A stretch of DNA of 64,000 bases from Lunularia cruciata (Eukaryota; Streptophyta; Marchantiopsida; Lunulariales; Lunulariaceae), in NCBI GenBank assembly GCA_948567375.1, contig OX419756.1:75654333-75718332 (forward strand), read 5' to 3'. The position numbers and the translations under genes are program-made. Of the stretch, positions 47,973 through 61,700 are shown one piece after another (position 1 is the first letter of the stretch; every line of letters starts with the position of its first letter). The notes beneath the pieces are model-generated. The model was not told the DNA's origin. It searched no databases and saw only the letters and a program-made list of their open reading frames with translations.

Positions 47973-50854
47973 TCAAGATTGCGGTCTAGAGCGGTGGCGT
48001 GTAGCTCTGGATGCTACAGTTCGCAAATTGGCAGCAGCTAGAGCCACCGTACCACCATATCTTGGTTGATTGTGGTTCCAACTCCGACTGTACGCGCCTC
48101 GTCTTGGCTCCTCCGCTGAGACATCTTCCTTGGGAGAACCCATCATGAGCTCTGCTTGCTGTAACCTAGCCGCTAAAGCTGCATCCACCTGTTCCTGCCT
48201 AGCTCGCCTTATCCTCCCACTTCTGCTTTGGCTTCTTTGTGAGACCATCTCTTGCTGTGAGATAGCGGAACCAGTACTGCTTCCTTGCCTCACTTCATCC
48301 TCACTACGCCTTGTTAATCCTACATCCGTATCATCTCCAATGAACTGAGCAGCTGCTTGGAAGGAGCTCCTCAAGGTTCCCATTACACTAATCCTATTCA
48401 CGGTCGAAGAAAAGGCTGAACTTGAGCTACGCCAAGGCTGCAGTCTATTTGGTCTTAAACCCAGACTACTGCTACAATTCTTCGCAGAGTTAGCAGCTTC
48501 CTCCTCCTGCTCTTGCTGTTTCTGTTTGTCTGCCAGTTTGGCAGCACATTCTTGAGGAAAAAGGATTTGAATAGTGTTCCAGAGCACGGTATTTGTACGG
48601 CAGCTTCTCAGAGTTTCACTTCTGTGTGATCGTTCAGAAAATTTATCAGTCATGGCCCACTTCAGGACAAACTACGAAATTGCTAGTATTCTGCGAACCC
48701 TCTTGGCATATCATCTTCACATTTTGGTCACCCAAAATTAATTTGTTCAGAATCTAACACAACTCTGGATTCCAAGTAGTAAGGATATTCTGATTCAGAG
48801 GCTAATCCAATCCTGAGATGTTTTCTGATGGCCATCTGACTCACTACGCCACACCTGCAAAGCGTCATGTTCTACCGTTGCTAAGTAATGTTAACCGCTG
48901 CATGACCCAGTGAAACTTACTGTACTTTCTAACAGTTGGAACTGACAAAAGATAGAGGCGCCGTACCTTAATGGCTGGCGGCATTTTGGACATTTAGGCC
49001 CGCACATCTTCAGTACGGACTGTAGGCATGTGCCGCAGAAGCTGCGCAGAAAACAATGCCATTCAGGGGACCAAGGACCACGCAGGGAGCACAACAAGAA
49101 GCAACTCATCCTATAGACAGCCATCGTAGGACCTTAGATGTAACGGTTGCTATTGGGTGTCAACAACCACACCTGTGTCCACATGATATCGTCGAAGGCT
49201 CGAAACATATGTCCAGACAAACCTGCAAGATCAAAGCGGCAACAACAGGTAATCATTTTCCATCATCCTACAAATCTACTAGAAGGTCCCTAAAGTGTTG
49301 TCCGTCCCAGGCTCCGTTTCCACAGCACATGCTTACGTTCAATTTTCAGTTTGATACGTTGAAGAGTCTCTACAGGCGCAAGAGGGACGCGTACATCTGC
49401 GAAGCAGAGGAATGAAAATCAACGGTCTCAAGACTTTTGTCTTACCGCGCAAGAGAGCTCTTCTCGAAGCTGGTTCATGTAAGGAGGAGGCTTTGTCGGG
49501 GTCTTCTCTTTGAGCTTGCCTTTCAACTCCAAGTTCTTGTTACCCAGCGAAGCTGATCCAGGGTTGACGTTCTCTTTATCTTTTGTCCCTGTACACATAG
49601 GAAAAGCCTCAAAATTTTTAATTAGAAGTATACAAACATCAACACATCAATTTTTCTCCTCATTCTCTAAGTGAGACCGGAGATGTTGAGTACTTGTCTG
49701 TATCCAACATAACAGACGATATTCGCTTGGTGGTATGCTACCAGATTGACTCAGGCCCTAATAGTTCAGTTTCCTGATATGATAATCGGTAGTACTCATC
49801 AGGCTTCATAAAGATCAAAAGGATGAAGATCTTACATGAATTGCGATCCACGACTGTCCCACATTTCAAAGATATTGAACCCAGATGTTAACTACGATGA
49901 ACAGTGTGCAGTGAGGATTGTGCTGTTAGTCTGTCTAAGTTTTCCCAAGTACTAAATCTAAAACGGATAATAACAGCACCGTGCTCCTTTTATCATCTGG
50001 TCAAACGGTCTCGGCTCACCCTCATGCAACCCTCAAGTAAGCGATTTATTAGAAAAAGTGGCCAAGTACTCTACTGCAGCAGGTGCAATTCCGGTAAATT
50101 GTCCCAAAGTGCCCAAGAGAAACTTCACGCACACAGGAGATAACGGATCCTTAGGATGGGCTTAGGTACACTTGGAATGAAGAACTAGCAGGAAGAGCAA
50201 GTAATTAATATAAAATATACCTCCTGACAAAAAACGGCAACTCTCTTCCTCAGCATCGTTTGATTTTTCATTGTCCGAAACAAGTGGCAGTGCTCTCATG
50301 GGGACTCGTACCAGTGGACTTCCGTTAATACCATGCCAGCGAATCCTTCTGTGCCTGAAGCCAAATGACCACGATTGAGTTTGAGCAAAACCTAAAATGC
50401 TCCACTTCTTAAACAACCAGACTATGACTACCAAAAAGCGAGAAATTATTTCTTGAGCGTAGAAAACTGAAACGTGCTTTTCACTATACCTCCTAGCAGA
50501 ACTCAGAGGAGTGCGTTTATCTCGCTTCCTGTCACGGCACGCGGGACTATCAAGAACTTCACAAGGAGCATTGCAATTTTCTACCATTTGAGGCCCAGAT
50601 GAAACACTAGGGCTTTGATTTAGCGCGGCCAACATCAGCGTTTCGTCATCCCATCCTGCCATCGCAGCAGCGGAACGGAACCCTGGACTCAATACCACAG
50701 ACTCGTGACTCGAGTTTGCACCAATATTGCCCCTCACTCGCGGCCAATTTCCACTCTCCTCGCATTCACCTCCCTTATCTCCATTCTCCTTTGTAGTCCC
50801 TACCCTTTGAGAAGCAACTGCTCGCCCTGCGACAGAGCCTTCATCGGAACTCAT
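47973..50854 (-). CDS. RING-HC (C3HC4) protein, probable E3 ubiquitin ligase
   Basis: Six minus-strand exons join in frame: 50854-50490, 50354-50221, 49588-49446, 49222-49173, 49041-48967 and 48606-47973, giving about 466 residues. The RING lies mid-protein: Cys213, Cys216, Cys228, His230, Cys233, Cys236, Cys247 and Cys250 (motifs CAVCLDIC, SCGHSFCGTC, CPKCRQPL). It is split over three short exons. RING domains recruit a ubiquitin-charged E2. The region after it, NTVLWNTIQILFPQE followed by a charged helix, recurs after the RING in similar plant proteins as I recall them. The N-terminal part has GWDDETLMLAALNQSPS, and DKENVNPG precedes the RING. The tail is Arg/Ser-rich and likely disordered. 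The start is the first in-frame ATG. The last intron ends in GAGAAG, offering two acceptors three bases apart. Substrates are unknown. Confidence 0.87.
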
Positions 50855-51400
50855 GACAGAGGACGTACTTCTGACCACATAAAGCCTCACATCGATCTCC
50901 ACAACACCATGCTGTTTCCCTGGCACAATACCAAAGTATCATACACCAACCTCCATTCCTCTCCAAGCCCTGATCGATTATAGTCCCACCCTCCTCAGCT
51001 CTCGGCGGCAATAACTATAAGAAAGGTTTTGTGAGAGAACGAATTATCCAGTATTTACAAATTACAAACTCCTTGAGCACCTTGCACAGGGCCACGACAC
51101 TAAAATTTATAAGATCTACAAAGCTTGTCCGATCCCTGCCACTACTACTTCAAGATCCACAGAAACGGCTTCAAACAATCGTCTTCATTTCGTTTAATCC
51201 CATTTATCCACACATTTGAAATGGCATTGAACGAGTGGCGCCCCGCCCGAAAGCGATCTCTCACTGCATCTACACAAATGCTTCTTTCTGCTGCTGCCGT
51301 GACGCACGTGGAACAGGGCCCGGTACCGGCTCTCTCCCCCTCTCTCTCAAATCCAAATTTCTATAAGCAGTCTCGACGGGGTCGGTAATCGAAAGTCACG
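50855..51400. promoter_or_regulatory. Upstream region of the RING gene
   Basis: This is the 5' flank of the minus-strand RING gene. The sequence here is gene-like in composition, then turns very AT-rich beyond about 51.6 kb. Small plus-strand frames (for example 51220-51388) show no recognisable domain. Confidence 0.35.
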
Positions 51401-52847
51401 AGATCACAACTGCTCCCGAACATCTACAACAACCTCTAACGGTCACCTTTCTCTGCATCCCGCCTTCGGTACCCAGCCTGCACTTTCCGGGGATTCAAAT
51501 ATTCATGCGAACCACGGAAGCATATTCACCTTCCATTGATGTACAAGACGTCTTTATTGTCCTCTACTTTATAACTAAAGCAGTCAGAATTTCTGCATTT
51601 TCAAGAATCGTGTGCATGGTAGAACCTAAATTTCATGGTAGAAAAAGCGATAAATGGGGCGAATGTCCATGATCCACTCGTTTGTAGGGTACTGTATCTC
51701 GTTGTTGCTAATGTTGAACTATTGTATTGGGTTGAACATGCTAATACAATTACAATCCATGGAATTATAGTTCTATCACCCATGCACATGAATAAAGCTG
51801 TGTTAATCAAATGTTTCCTTTGAGGAGAATATAAGATAAGTTTGAAATTTTATTTTTTTAATTATATCGTGTTTCAGTCAATTATTGTAGAAGTCTTCGT
51901 ACATAAAAGGAATTTGATGCTTGGCTTCCTTGTCGGACCGAGCAACCTTTGTTTCTTGTGTATTATGCATTTAAGTTTAGAGCCTTTCAGAATTAGTGTT
52001 CATTGATACTTTCTATTTCCATGTTCATATTATATTTTGTAAATTTTTATACATAAATAGCTTTATATTTATTCAGCATGGACTATAGAGAAATTCTCTT
52101 TTACTTTCATTCCAAAATTGTATAACATATAAGTAAAAATTAAATATTTATAGTACTGTCGTTCAAATTGATCTCAAGAAGTTAAAAAACTTGATGGAGA
52201 AAAATAAATCGACCAAATATAATATATTGATACACTAATTTTGGAATAAGTTGAGAAATTTGAGAGAAACGAAAACACAATGTTTAATAAAGAGGAAATA
52301 AATACGTAACTCGTTTGCTCGGAAATGGAAATCGAATGATAATATATACATCAAGATTTAGAATTAATTCAGATATAGGTCGGCTAACAAGCAATATGTA
52401 GTCTAACTATACAACACTAATAATAATAAAAATTTAGAATTCAATTCCATTATCGCCTAAATTTTGATTTTGACCTTGACAGAAACTTGATTGCTTGCCG
52501 CCATGACCCTTTTTTACTCTTTTATTAGGATCCAATTCGTAATATCCCATAGGTGAAAGTTGGGTTAACATAGTTGGGTTCTAAGAAGCAAGAACTAGGT
52601 TGCAATTTATGTACTTATTTAAAGACAACAACTCGATAGTAAGAATACATTGCCAAAAGTAGATAGAGAGACTACCTTCACTAAATAGACAGTTGCTCTA
52701 ACATGGGAAAAGTCAACTCAAAACTTTGAGCATCCTCTAGACAACTTTTAAATTAATAATTCAACATTTTGCTGTACATGCCTTTGCATAAACTTTACCT
52801 CAAAACGGTAGTTAATCTTAGACCCTAAACCTTCCAATATAAGAGGC

Positions 52848-52925
52848 GAAAAAGAAGACCACGTATGATAACAAGAAGGATGGGAAGACCCTATCAAGCT
52901 GTACAAAGAAAAGACACAGGAGGTA
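52848..52925 (-). mobile_element. SINE-like element, partial copy D
   Basis: GGATGGGAAGACCCTATCAA followed by GCTGTACAAAG matches the tail half of copies A and B, preceded by AAAAAGAAGACCACG, which corresponds to the GGCGACCGCG end. The other half is absent or too diverged to see. Confidence 0.6.
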
Positions 52926-55229
52926 AGAAGATAAGTAGAGGTAATATTAAATTCAAGATAAAATAGATATTAAATAGATTCTCTACGTAAATATGATTGT
53001 TGGTAATTGTTGATAAAAAAATCTGTTATCTTTTGAGACAAACATAAAAATAAATTATATTGATATATTTAGGATTTACTGAAAGAAGGAGAACATAAAT
53101 TACCTTTCACAATAAGAAATATAAATATGCATTATTTATTTAATACCATAAGTTTCTAACACACGAGATGTATATGACTTAATCTTATATCTATTGATAA
53201 GATCGATACATTCATGATGAGCTGTAAGGAGATAATAAAAAACTATATTCATAATATTACACTCGAAATTAATAAATTTACATCAACATTGGGATCAATG
53301 ACTTTCCTAACTTCATCATTTATAGGCTAAAAGACTCCTAATTGAGGCTAAGGTCCATCGAGGCTATCTTAAACTATGGTATTATCAAGAAGCTTAAGCG
53401 GGTCTGAGCCTATACAATTCGAGGTAAAATCATGGCTACAAATTAGCAAATTAATATAAGGATACGAGATGGAGCAGTAAACTCTATAAAGATAGATTCA
53501 TACAAATCTACTTCAACCAAGGGATTAATCATAGAATATGTATATGAATTTGTTTCGATGGTTACTTTGATGTTAGTATCTATATTACCTTATTTTAAGC
53601 TGACGAGCTAGTGCCTCTTGACAAGGGCTATTTGATGCAAAGGAGTGATAACTGAAATAACCAAGAAAAAAACAATTATAATTTGAATTTTCATTTATTT
53701 ATTAAAATAATAATTGCTGTAATTCAAAATCTAATTATTTGGTTGAAATGTTAAGCAGAGATACATCTCATCAATAAAAGGAATTTGGCTCGTCTCTTTG
53801 GAAAAATACCAAATTTTGATCATATATTCTATATTAGAGATATTTCTTCTTTAAATTATAGAAGATATTGATCTTTTACTGTATATACGACATATTTCTT
53901 TTACAAAAATAAAAGATATGGATCTAGGACTGTATATTAAATTTTACTAGCTGACTGTCGTGGCTTCCATTGGGTTAAAAAACCCGTGTGTCACACTGAA
54001 TGCACATGGTTTTACCAGCCGATCGATCGGTCCAATATTATTTCTCAAACAGGAAATATAAATGTAAGTTGGGAAATTGATTGATTTACGGAGGAAGAAA
54101 CTTTGAATCTTAAAAACCTTTAGTAAATAGTTTCTGTTTTTCTCATTGATATTGTTGAAGTCCATGTCTACAATTTGGAGTAGATAATATACATAGACAT
54201 GAGGTCTAAAAGGCAAAGTGTCGCAAAATGCAAAGCTTAACAATATTGAACGATATCATGTATCAATGGACTTACTATGCTTGCAAGTTTAGTTCGTGTT
54301 AATTGAATTTGCTGTTATTACTATAATTAATAGCATGTATGTTGTAAAGCAGGCTATTTCCCTGTTGAGAGCATGTCCCAACTGCATAATAAGTTTCAGA
54401 GAGTGCTAATCCATAAATCATATAAAGTTATGTTGCGGTCAATGTAAAACCATGAAAGCACTCACAAAAATTAGGCTTCCACGGAGAAATTAGGCTTCCA
54501 TAGAAGTTATGCAATAGGAATTGCAGGTGTCATAGGAATATTGCTTGTAGATTGTTTTAATACTTAACACTGTACACTAGATCTCAAAAATTTTGTTTCT
54601 TTACTACTATTAAGACTCTTTTCTTGCAATTGTAAATTTATATGTAATTGTTAACAAACATAAGTATCTCAACAAAAAATTTTATGAACGCTTTGAAAAT
54701 CAAAAAAATAGTATGAATATTGTATTTATTTCTGTACAATAACAGCATGCTATAACATCCATGGAGCACTTGCAATTGCATAAACATCTTTGTGATATTG
54801 TATAGCCCTATGAGGAGAAACCAAATGTAAGACACAAACTAGTTTACGAGGACAAAAAGTTTACAAGGACATTTGAACGTCATTATCTCCATCTACCTTC
54901 TTACATAAGCTACAAAAAGTGCAATCAAAGTTTGATTAGGTGGTATTGTGTTTCACTCTCCTCAAAAGCTTCAAAGACAAAATATGTTACTATAGATGTT
55001 GGGATATCTTAAAGGGCTAAAGGAGAATGTTCCTCACCTAAAGGCATTTTTTCTTTGAAAATTTGCTATAGGCTGCGATTCAACAATTCAACAATCTATT
55101 TTGACCATCATATATAACATCATTCCAAATGTTACCAAACCAAATTTCACATCTAGATCATATGGCTAGCTCTTTGTATTACAAAATGTTATCAATAGAG
55201 CATTTTCACCAATAGAGCAGAGGCCAAAA

Positions 55230-55690
55230 ATACTCTGAAAACTTCAAAGCCAATTTTCGGAGGACTAAACAGATGAAGTAAGCCTCAAAAACTGAAATAT
55301 TCTTCTCCTCTAAGACCAAGAGGCGGGGCCTTCTCCACACTTGTTTGACTTATCAAAAGCTTTCCAACAATACCTCACCCGTATTGTTTGAGCTTCCTAC
55401 ATGAAGATTCCTAAAGATTCCCAAAGATTCCTCTTGGTCAAACTTGTTTGACAAACCAGATAGGACAAAGATTGACATATCACCAAACCCTATAACTAAT
55501 CTAAGAGTGTAACTCATTGACATGTCACAAATCCATGTATATGATCCAAGGGTGGAACTCCCTTTGAGTGTATACTCTTTGCTATATAATAAAAGACAAG
55601 GTGTTCCTTTGGTGCATCAAAATAACAAGAGATGAAACCTTGTGTTTCTTCTCTAGTGTTTTTTTGTCATCTGATCATTACAACTTCAGA
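55230..55690 (+). repeat. LTR-like repeat with TATA-type box, copy 2
   Basis: This is the reverse complement of the 29757-30200 repeat. It contains CTATATAATAAAAGACAAGG and then a transcript-start-like region. No internal element sequence was identified on either side, so it may be a solo LTR. Confidence 0.6.
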
Positions 55691-56567
55691 TTTTGGCACC
55701 ATTGGGGTATTGTTGGACCAATGGTATGTGGCATTGGCTGCTCAAATGGTGAAATTTTTTTTTTTATGATTCATACTTTGATAGTTAGTGTTTAGATAAA
55801 AAAAAATTATATCATCTAATTACAAAAAGTAAGCACTTTGCACATCTACCTTTCAAAATCTTTCATTATGAGCTAATTTTCAGTTTATGATCTTTCATTT
55901 GAGCTAATTATCAAAGAGATTTAATCAAAAGCTAAAGAGTAGTTGCTTGTCATATAAGAGGTTTGTGTATTAGCATTATAAAGATTATGTGGTGTTTAAA
56001 GTTTTTGACCTCACTTTAGACTAGAATGTCTCTTAATGATAAAAATAAAATTTATATATGTTATAAGTAATATTGATGAAATTTCAATAATAAATTTTAT
56101 TTCAATATTTGAAATTTATCTCAATATCTTATTACTCAAGTACATATTTAATAAGATGAAATTTCAATAATAAATTATTAATTAAATATTATAAATTATA
56201 TTAGTATGTTATTACTCAAGAATAGATTTAATAAATCTCAAATAGATTGAGATTAATGACGCAAAATAGAATTAAATGCTAAAATAGAAGATATTTTAGT
56301 ATTGATATTTTACAATATATTGATTTTCATGTTGCTAGGATATAACTTTCTTATGAAATTGATTACATCTAAAACTATTGATAAAAGATTAATCTAGATT
56401 AATAGATTGATTCTTCTCCTGGTTTGTTTGCTTTTAAAAATATTTATTTCTTAGATTTATCAAAATTAGCCTTTATGAGTGCATTAGTTGTCTTGATTCA
56501 TGAGAACTTTGAAGATTTTATAAATAAATATTATTTATTCATTCATTCATTTTCTAGTAGCTTAGCA

Positions 56568-56592
56568 TTGTCCGCATTCAAAATGCGGACAA
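56568..56592. repeat. Perfect hairpin, 11-bp arms, 3-base loop
   Basis: TTGTCCGCATT at 56568-56578 is the exact reverse complement of 56582-56592. Its GC-containing arms stand out in AT-rich surroundings. Confidence 0.8.
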
Positions 56593-57120
56593 ATTTACTT
56601 TTCCTTCATTAACTCTGATGAATTAACTAAAATTGCATCTTAAATTACAGTATATGTATTTTATGAATATAAGAATTAAAGGTACAACATTAATTTTATA
56701 GAAAATATTTGTGTATTCAATTATGAATATTATGCATAAGGATAGATGGATTTGACTAGGAATATAGAAATGGAATTGTAGCATAACCCAACTTGAAGCA
56801 AATGATCATGGATATTCCCATATAAAATGGGTATAATCCAGGAATTTAAAAAATAAAAATAAAATTACTTCCCACATTTTTCAATTCAATTTTTCTTTCA
56901 AAATGATACTTTATTTTGGAAATTAAAAATATGATGATTTAAATTTCTATATAAAATAATAGAATACATTTACGTATTTAATATATTAATTTAATAATAG
57001 TAATAAATATTAAGTTATATATTCCAAAGATACTCCAGATAATCTGAAGATTTCTCGTACCACTAGAACTCAGCCTCATTTTACATGTTATGTGTTGTGG
57101 CTTGGCTTGATTGGACCTTC

Positions 57121-57152
57121 ACATACTTCTTGTTATCCTACGCGGTCGCCTG
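57121..57152 (+). mobile_element. SINE-like element, 3'-end fragment E
   Basis: ACTTCTTGTTATCCTACGCG followed by GTCGCCTG matches the 3' end of the SINE-like family (CTTCTTGTGTTCTACGCGGTCGCC in the others). Only this end is present. It sits at the transition from the AT-rich block to gene-like sequence. Confidence 0.5.
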
Positions 57153-57169
57153 TTTCTGTTCCCGAGAAT

Positions 57170-58731
57170 GTTTGTTCAGTGTTAACCGAAACGGGTAGTC
57201 TACTGTACCCACCTAACTATGCCACGATTACGGATTTGAAATAGGTACTAGCCTTTGAACTTCGTTTCAGATGAGCAAATGAATCACATCAATCGGGGAC
57301 GTGGATGTCTTTCCAAGTTACAACTTGACGCTGAGACGAACAATGATTTAAAAGTTTGCTGCATGTGAATTCAGTGTTTCTACACAGTCACAGGTTAAAA
57401 ATTGGTGAGTAGGATCACTACTCCCGGTGGTTTCTTTCTTTATCCCATACTCGAGTGAACTGAATGTTAGTCTCGAAGCCTGAATACACTCGGTTATCTT
57501 TGTGAAGTCAAAATACTGTCATTGACTGCAACACTGCAATTCTTCATGTGTAAAAACTTTCGGTTCAGGTCTGTTAAAAGCCAGAACATCAACAGTTCGA
57601 TTTCGTTTGAGTCGGAATCGTGTCTGTTCAAAAAAGCGCATGCCAAATTTTAGCTGAATCATTCTTGCTTCTCAAACAGATCAAGCCGATTTAGAAGGAA
57701 TTGAGCGTGAGTAGATCAGAATTGGTACCCTGGATAGCTCTACCCGATGGAGTTCGAAGTTACGAGCCTGAAATGAGGGCCGAAGAATTGATGAACAACG
57801 TGGAACAGAAAGACGAGAAATTCATTGTATAACAATGAATAAGTAGATATCTGCTAAAATTTCGTAAAACGTTATCAGAAGTGAGTTGTGCAACCGCTTG
57901 GCGTGGAAGGGAGAAAAGGAAGTTTCGATGATAGGAGGTCGCTTACATGCGACAATGATTTGAAAAGACGGGTGCGATGGACGGAGATTGAAGTGGGGAA
58001 GATTATCGAATGTCTTGGCCGTAGAATGGAGTACTGTACACCTGGTACAATGAGAAGTCATGGACGGACAGACGACGCGGGGATTGACGGCTTGGACCGC
58101 GAAGAATGAAGAGGAGATGGCGGGTTACGCCTAATGTCCCAATGTGACGAGCCTTCAAGGTGGGAACATTTAGTGCATCTTGTGGTGTGCGGGATATCCT
58201 CCTGTGCTAGAGGGCAGGGGGTGCCGCCTGTCGTCACGAAATACGCAAGGGGCAATCAAATTGCAGAAACTGTTATTTAGACCTGAAGAATTCTGATTAA
58301 TGACTTGACTGAAGCCGATTTCAAAAATTTGCAGAAAGGTAGAAAGATCAACTGATGATTGATTTAATCCAACCTGGAAAGCCAGGTAGAGAGAGACAAC
58401 TGAAACTTCCAACTATATTACGTTGTTCGCTAGACTGCAGATCTATCGAGGTGCCGGCAGGAATAAATTGAAACATCCTAAGAGAAATACCTGTCTCTAC
58501 ATCTGTAAACCTCCGCAGGCTGCTGTGAATGCAGGCAGTAGGGGGTTTGTGAAGCACTTTGTGAAGATAAACACAAAGCCTTTCTGAGCGCACCACCATA
58601 TTCGGAACAGCATCGCAAGAGTCGCAATGCATCGCAAAAGTGCATGCAGGGCCACGTTGCTGTGAACCGGAACATGCGAAGGCTCCGTTGAAAGAAGGTG
58701 GAAATAGGAACGAGGGCAGGTGCCGGGAGGA
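57170..58731. promoter_or_regulatory. Upstream region of the PHD-finger gene
   Basis: About 1.5 kb of mixed-composition sequence precedes the ATG at 58732 and should include promoter and 5' leader. Small frames on both strands (for example 57888-58109) resemble no family and do not connect in phase with the downstream exons. I cannot place core promoter elements. Confidence 0.35.
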
Positions 58732-61700
58732 ATGGTGCAGTACAGGCCGCAGAAGAGAGCACGGGTGCAAGAGCAGCATTCGGTGTCGACATTAGGCAAA
58801 CCAGGATGCCCCGCTGATTTTGAAGGGCCTTTCAGATCCAACATTCGGTCGTTCCTTCATGACTTTGCTCGCGGCCCTGTGTCCGCAGCTCCTGCCCTCT
58901 CGCTGCCCGGTGTGCGGGCATGGACTCTTCCTCTGCGATGTGAAAGTGGTACCCCGCTTTCATTGTATATATTGGAGGAGACACCCTTGCTGTCTCCTAT
59001 CCTTCACTGCGATCGATGTCGGGTTTTAGGTACGCTTTGTTAACTCTTCAAACTCCCCTGGAAGTGCTTGGCACTTTGTAAATCTGAATACGACAATGCG
59101 CTTTTCCTGCACGACCTTTGTATACTGTAGTGAGTGAGGGTATGACTGAATGCAACACTATAGAATTGACAGTCTGGATGTATTTCGGGAGCTTTCTTTA
59201 ATCTTACAAACGCAGTAATGTACAGGGAAGGGAGAGTATGGAAGTACTGATGATCTTCCAGTTACTTCATGTCTCGTCCTATATAAGAGAGTTGACATGT
59301 TTAATAAATAGCGGTTCCCTTATACAAAGTGAAGCATCCTTCACTTCGTTCGATGATACACACTTTATTCGATGTTTTCAAAATAATGAAACTATAATTG
59401 GAGGAAAATAGCACACTGTCATGACTTGGTAAACCAAAATCGTATTCTTCTGACAACACTAGGAGAACCGTCCCCCTATAACGATACTCTGGTGCTCTTA
59501 TAAGCTATGAGTGAGATCGTTTCCTTTAAGTGCAGTGACTGTGAGGACGAGTACTAATGATCCCCGAAGATCAACATAAATCCCATCTGCTCATCTTCTC
59601 CCTTTAGTTTGTCTCACATTTTACGTTTACGATGATCTCATTAAGGGAGACGCCCGGTCTCAGATCCTCCCTATGTATCTGCCCAAGACTGACGGTCAGC
59701 AACTGCGGTTCACAGCCAATCAAGATGTGAGGTTTTACATCAGGTCCTACTGGCTACAGTTGTCTTAAGTTGCAGCGCTCCACACTCAACCATACGATTA
59801 TGCTTTTATTCGTTGGAAGCGCAATAACTCAATGTTCTCCACTTTAGTATTCATGCTCCCAATTGTTATCAAGTCTTCCACAGATGTTCTGATTACATGC
59901 GTTTGTATTTTGAGGAATTGTTTCTTGTTGTCTCTTCTCTATTTTGATGAGGGACCTTCATAACTTCATTAAACGAACGAAACTTACCCACTAAGAGTTT
60001 TTCTCGGTACACTTGTAAGGGCAAGTACAGTAGCCGCTCATGACAAAAATTTTGGAGCTTAAGTACAACCAGTAAACACGCAAATCGGTTACTTGCTCTA
60101 ATATGCTCTAAACTCCATCTTTCCCTTCGTTTCTTTCCCCCCGTTCCGTTCTTGAAGGACTTCCAATGGACATGTCAAAGCTTGTCTAATTTGGCGACAA
60201 TTGAACAGGTGGTATATCGAACTCTCTATGGTTTGTCGATGATGAGGTGCCTGGTATCCTACTTGAGAACTCTATTGACGGCCGCTGTGTTATGTCTGGA
60301 TCACTAATTAACTCGCTAATTTCTATGTGACTGGAACTAGGTTGGGGACATCATCCGGTATGTCAACGACGCTATCATTTCATCATTGGAAGCATAGAGC
60401 TCGAGGAAAGCACTGGTGTTGGCAAAGGACGCAAATTATGTCTTGGTTGCAGCCGTGTTATTCCTGCTTCAACAAAAACGTAAGTAAACTCTGGATCTAA
60501 TAACTGCCCGATCGGATGACAGGCAGTCCAAGGAGAATGTCTCTTCCGTTCGATATTTCCAACCTGTGTGATATGGATTAATGGGCAGGACTGTAGCTTA
60601 TAATGATGTTATTGATGGTAGCTGTTTCGTTTTGTTTGAGACTGAAACACGCTCTCTACGTGTTGTAGTATGAAGAATTGAGAATCGAATGCGATTTTGC
60701 AGTTGCCCGGGATGCGGCTCGGACGCAACGAAGACCAAGGTTCTGGAAGCACGTACACATTTGCTGCATGGTGTGATTCACGGTAACGGGTACGGGCATT
60801 TGCTTCGGGTGAACGGCAGAGAGGGAGGCTCACATTCCTTGTCGGGCCGAGAAATTATGGACCTTTGGGATCGCCTCTGTACAATGCTTCGAGCAAGGTC
60901 AGCCACATAATTTATCTCCGTCTCGAGAACGTCCATAATGTCGCTGGTTATCATGTGATTTCCTTCGCGGCGCGTCTCTTTTACCGTCTGTAACACAGAG
61001 CTCTTCAGTTGAAATGGGAATGAAGTATCCACTCTCTACCACACTATCCCTGATGTTGCGTGCGCACACATGAGGGTTTGTACATAGTGAGGGAGAAGCC
61101 TATTCACTGACTTCTCTTCCATGTATATCCATATGTAGGGAAGTAAGCGTTATGGATGTTTCGAAGAAATATAACCTTGAATTTCGCCTCCTACACACAG
61201 TGGCTTATGGATACTGTTGGTATGGAGTTTGGGACTATTCCTTTGGCAGGGGTTCCTTTAACATTTCGAAAGAGATGTATACAAGGTCCTTGAAAACTAT
61301 TTCTTGCGAACCACTAAAAGCGTTCACGAACTGTCAAAACACAAAGTTACCCGATATTGTGCGTTTATACAAAAGCTTGTCAAAACCATCGGCTGTAACC
61401 ACTCTCGGAGAGTTGATTCGCGTGATGATGGAGCTGGTCGGCAAGCTTCGGAGGGAAGCGTTTGCAGTCAAGAACAAAAGAGATGGTGGTAATGTGGGAG
61501 AGAAGGTCGCTATTAGCCATCACAATCTGAAAGACACGGGTGTGTGCCGCTGGCCTTCCAAGAGGCTCGAACAAGCACAAGACGCCCTCCTGAATATTCT
61601 CCGTGCATCTGAGAAACCAACATGGCTGTCTCGACAGATCTTACGTGAAAATGCGCGTTCTCATATCGGTGACACTGGATTATTGGACTTCGTGCTCAAG

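Larger units (their letters stand above)
51600..57100. other. Very AT-rich, gene-free block
   Basis: Long runs of A and T with few open frames fill this 5.5 kb. I find no supported gene. Recognisable contents are a partial SINE-like copy at about 52848-52925, the LTR-like repeat at 55230-55690 with the short repeat unit just before it, and a small hairpin at 56568-56592. The rest may be old, decayed transposons. Confidence 0.55.

Noticed and set aside
58348..58844. Cys-rich minus-strand frames overlapping the first PHD-gene exon
   Set aside because: They are complements of the coding exon at 58732-59029 and its leader, and the plus-strand reading matches the MS1/MMD1 family.
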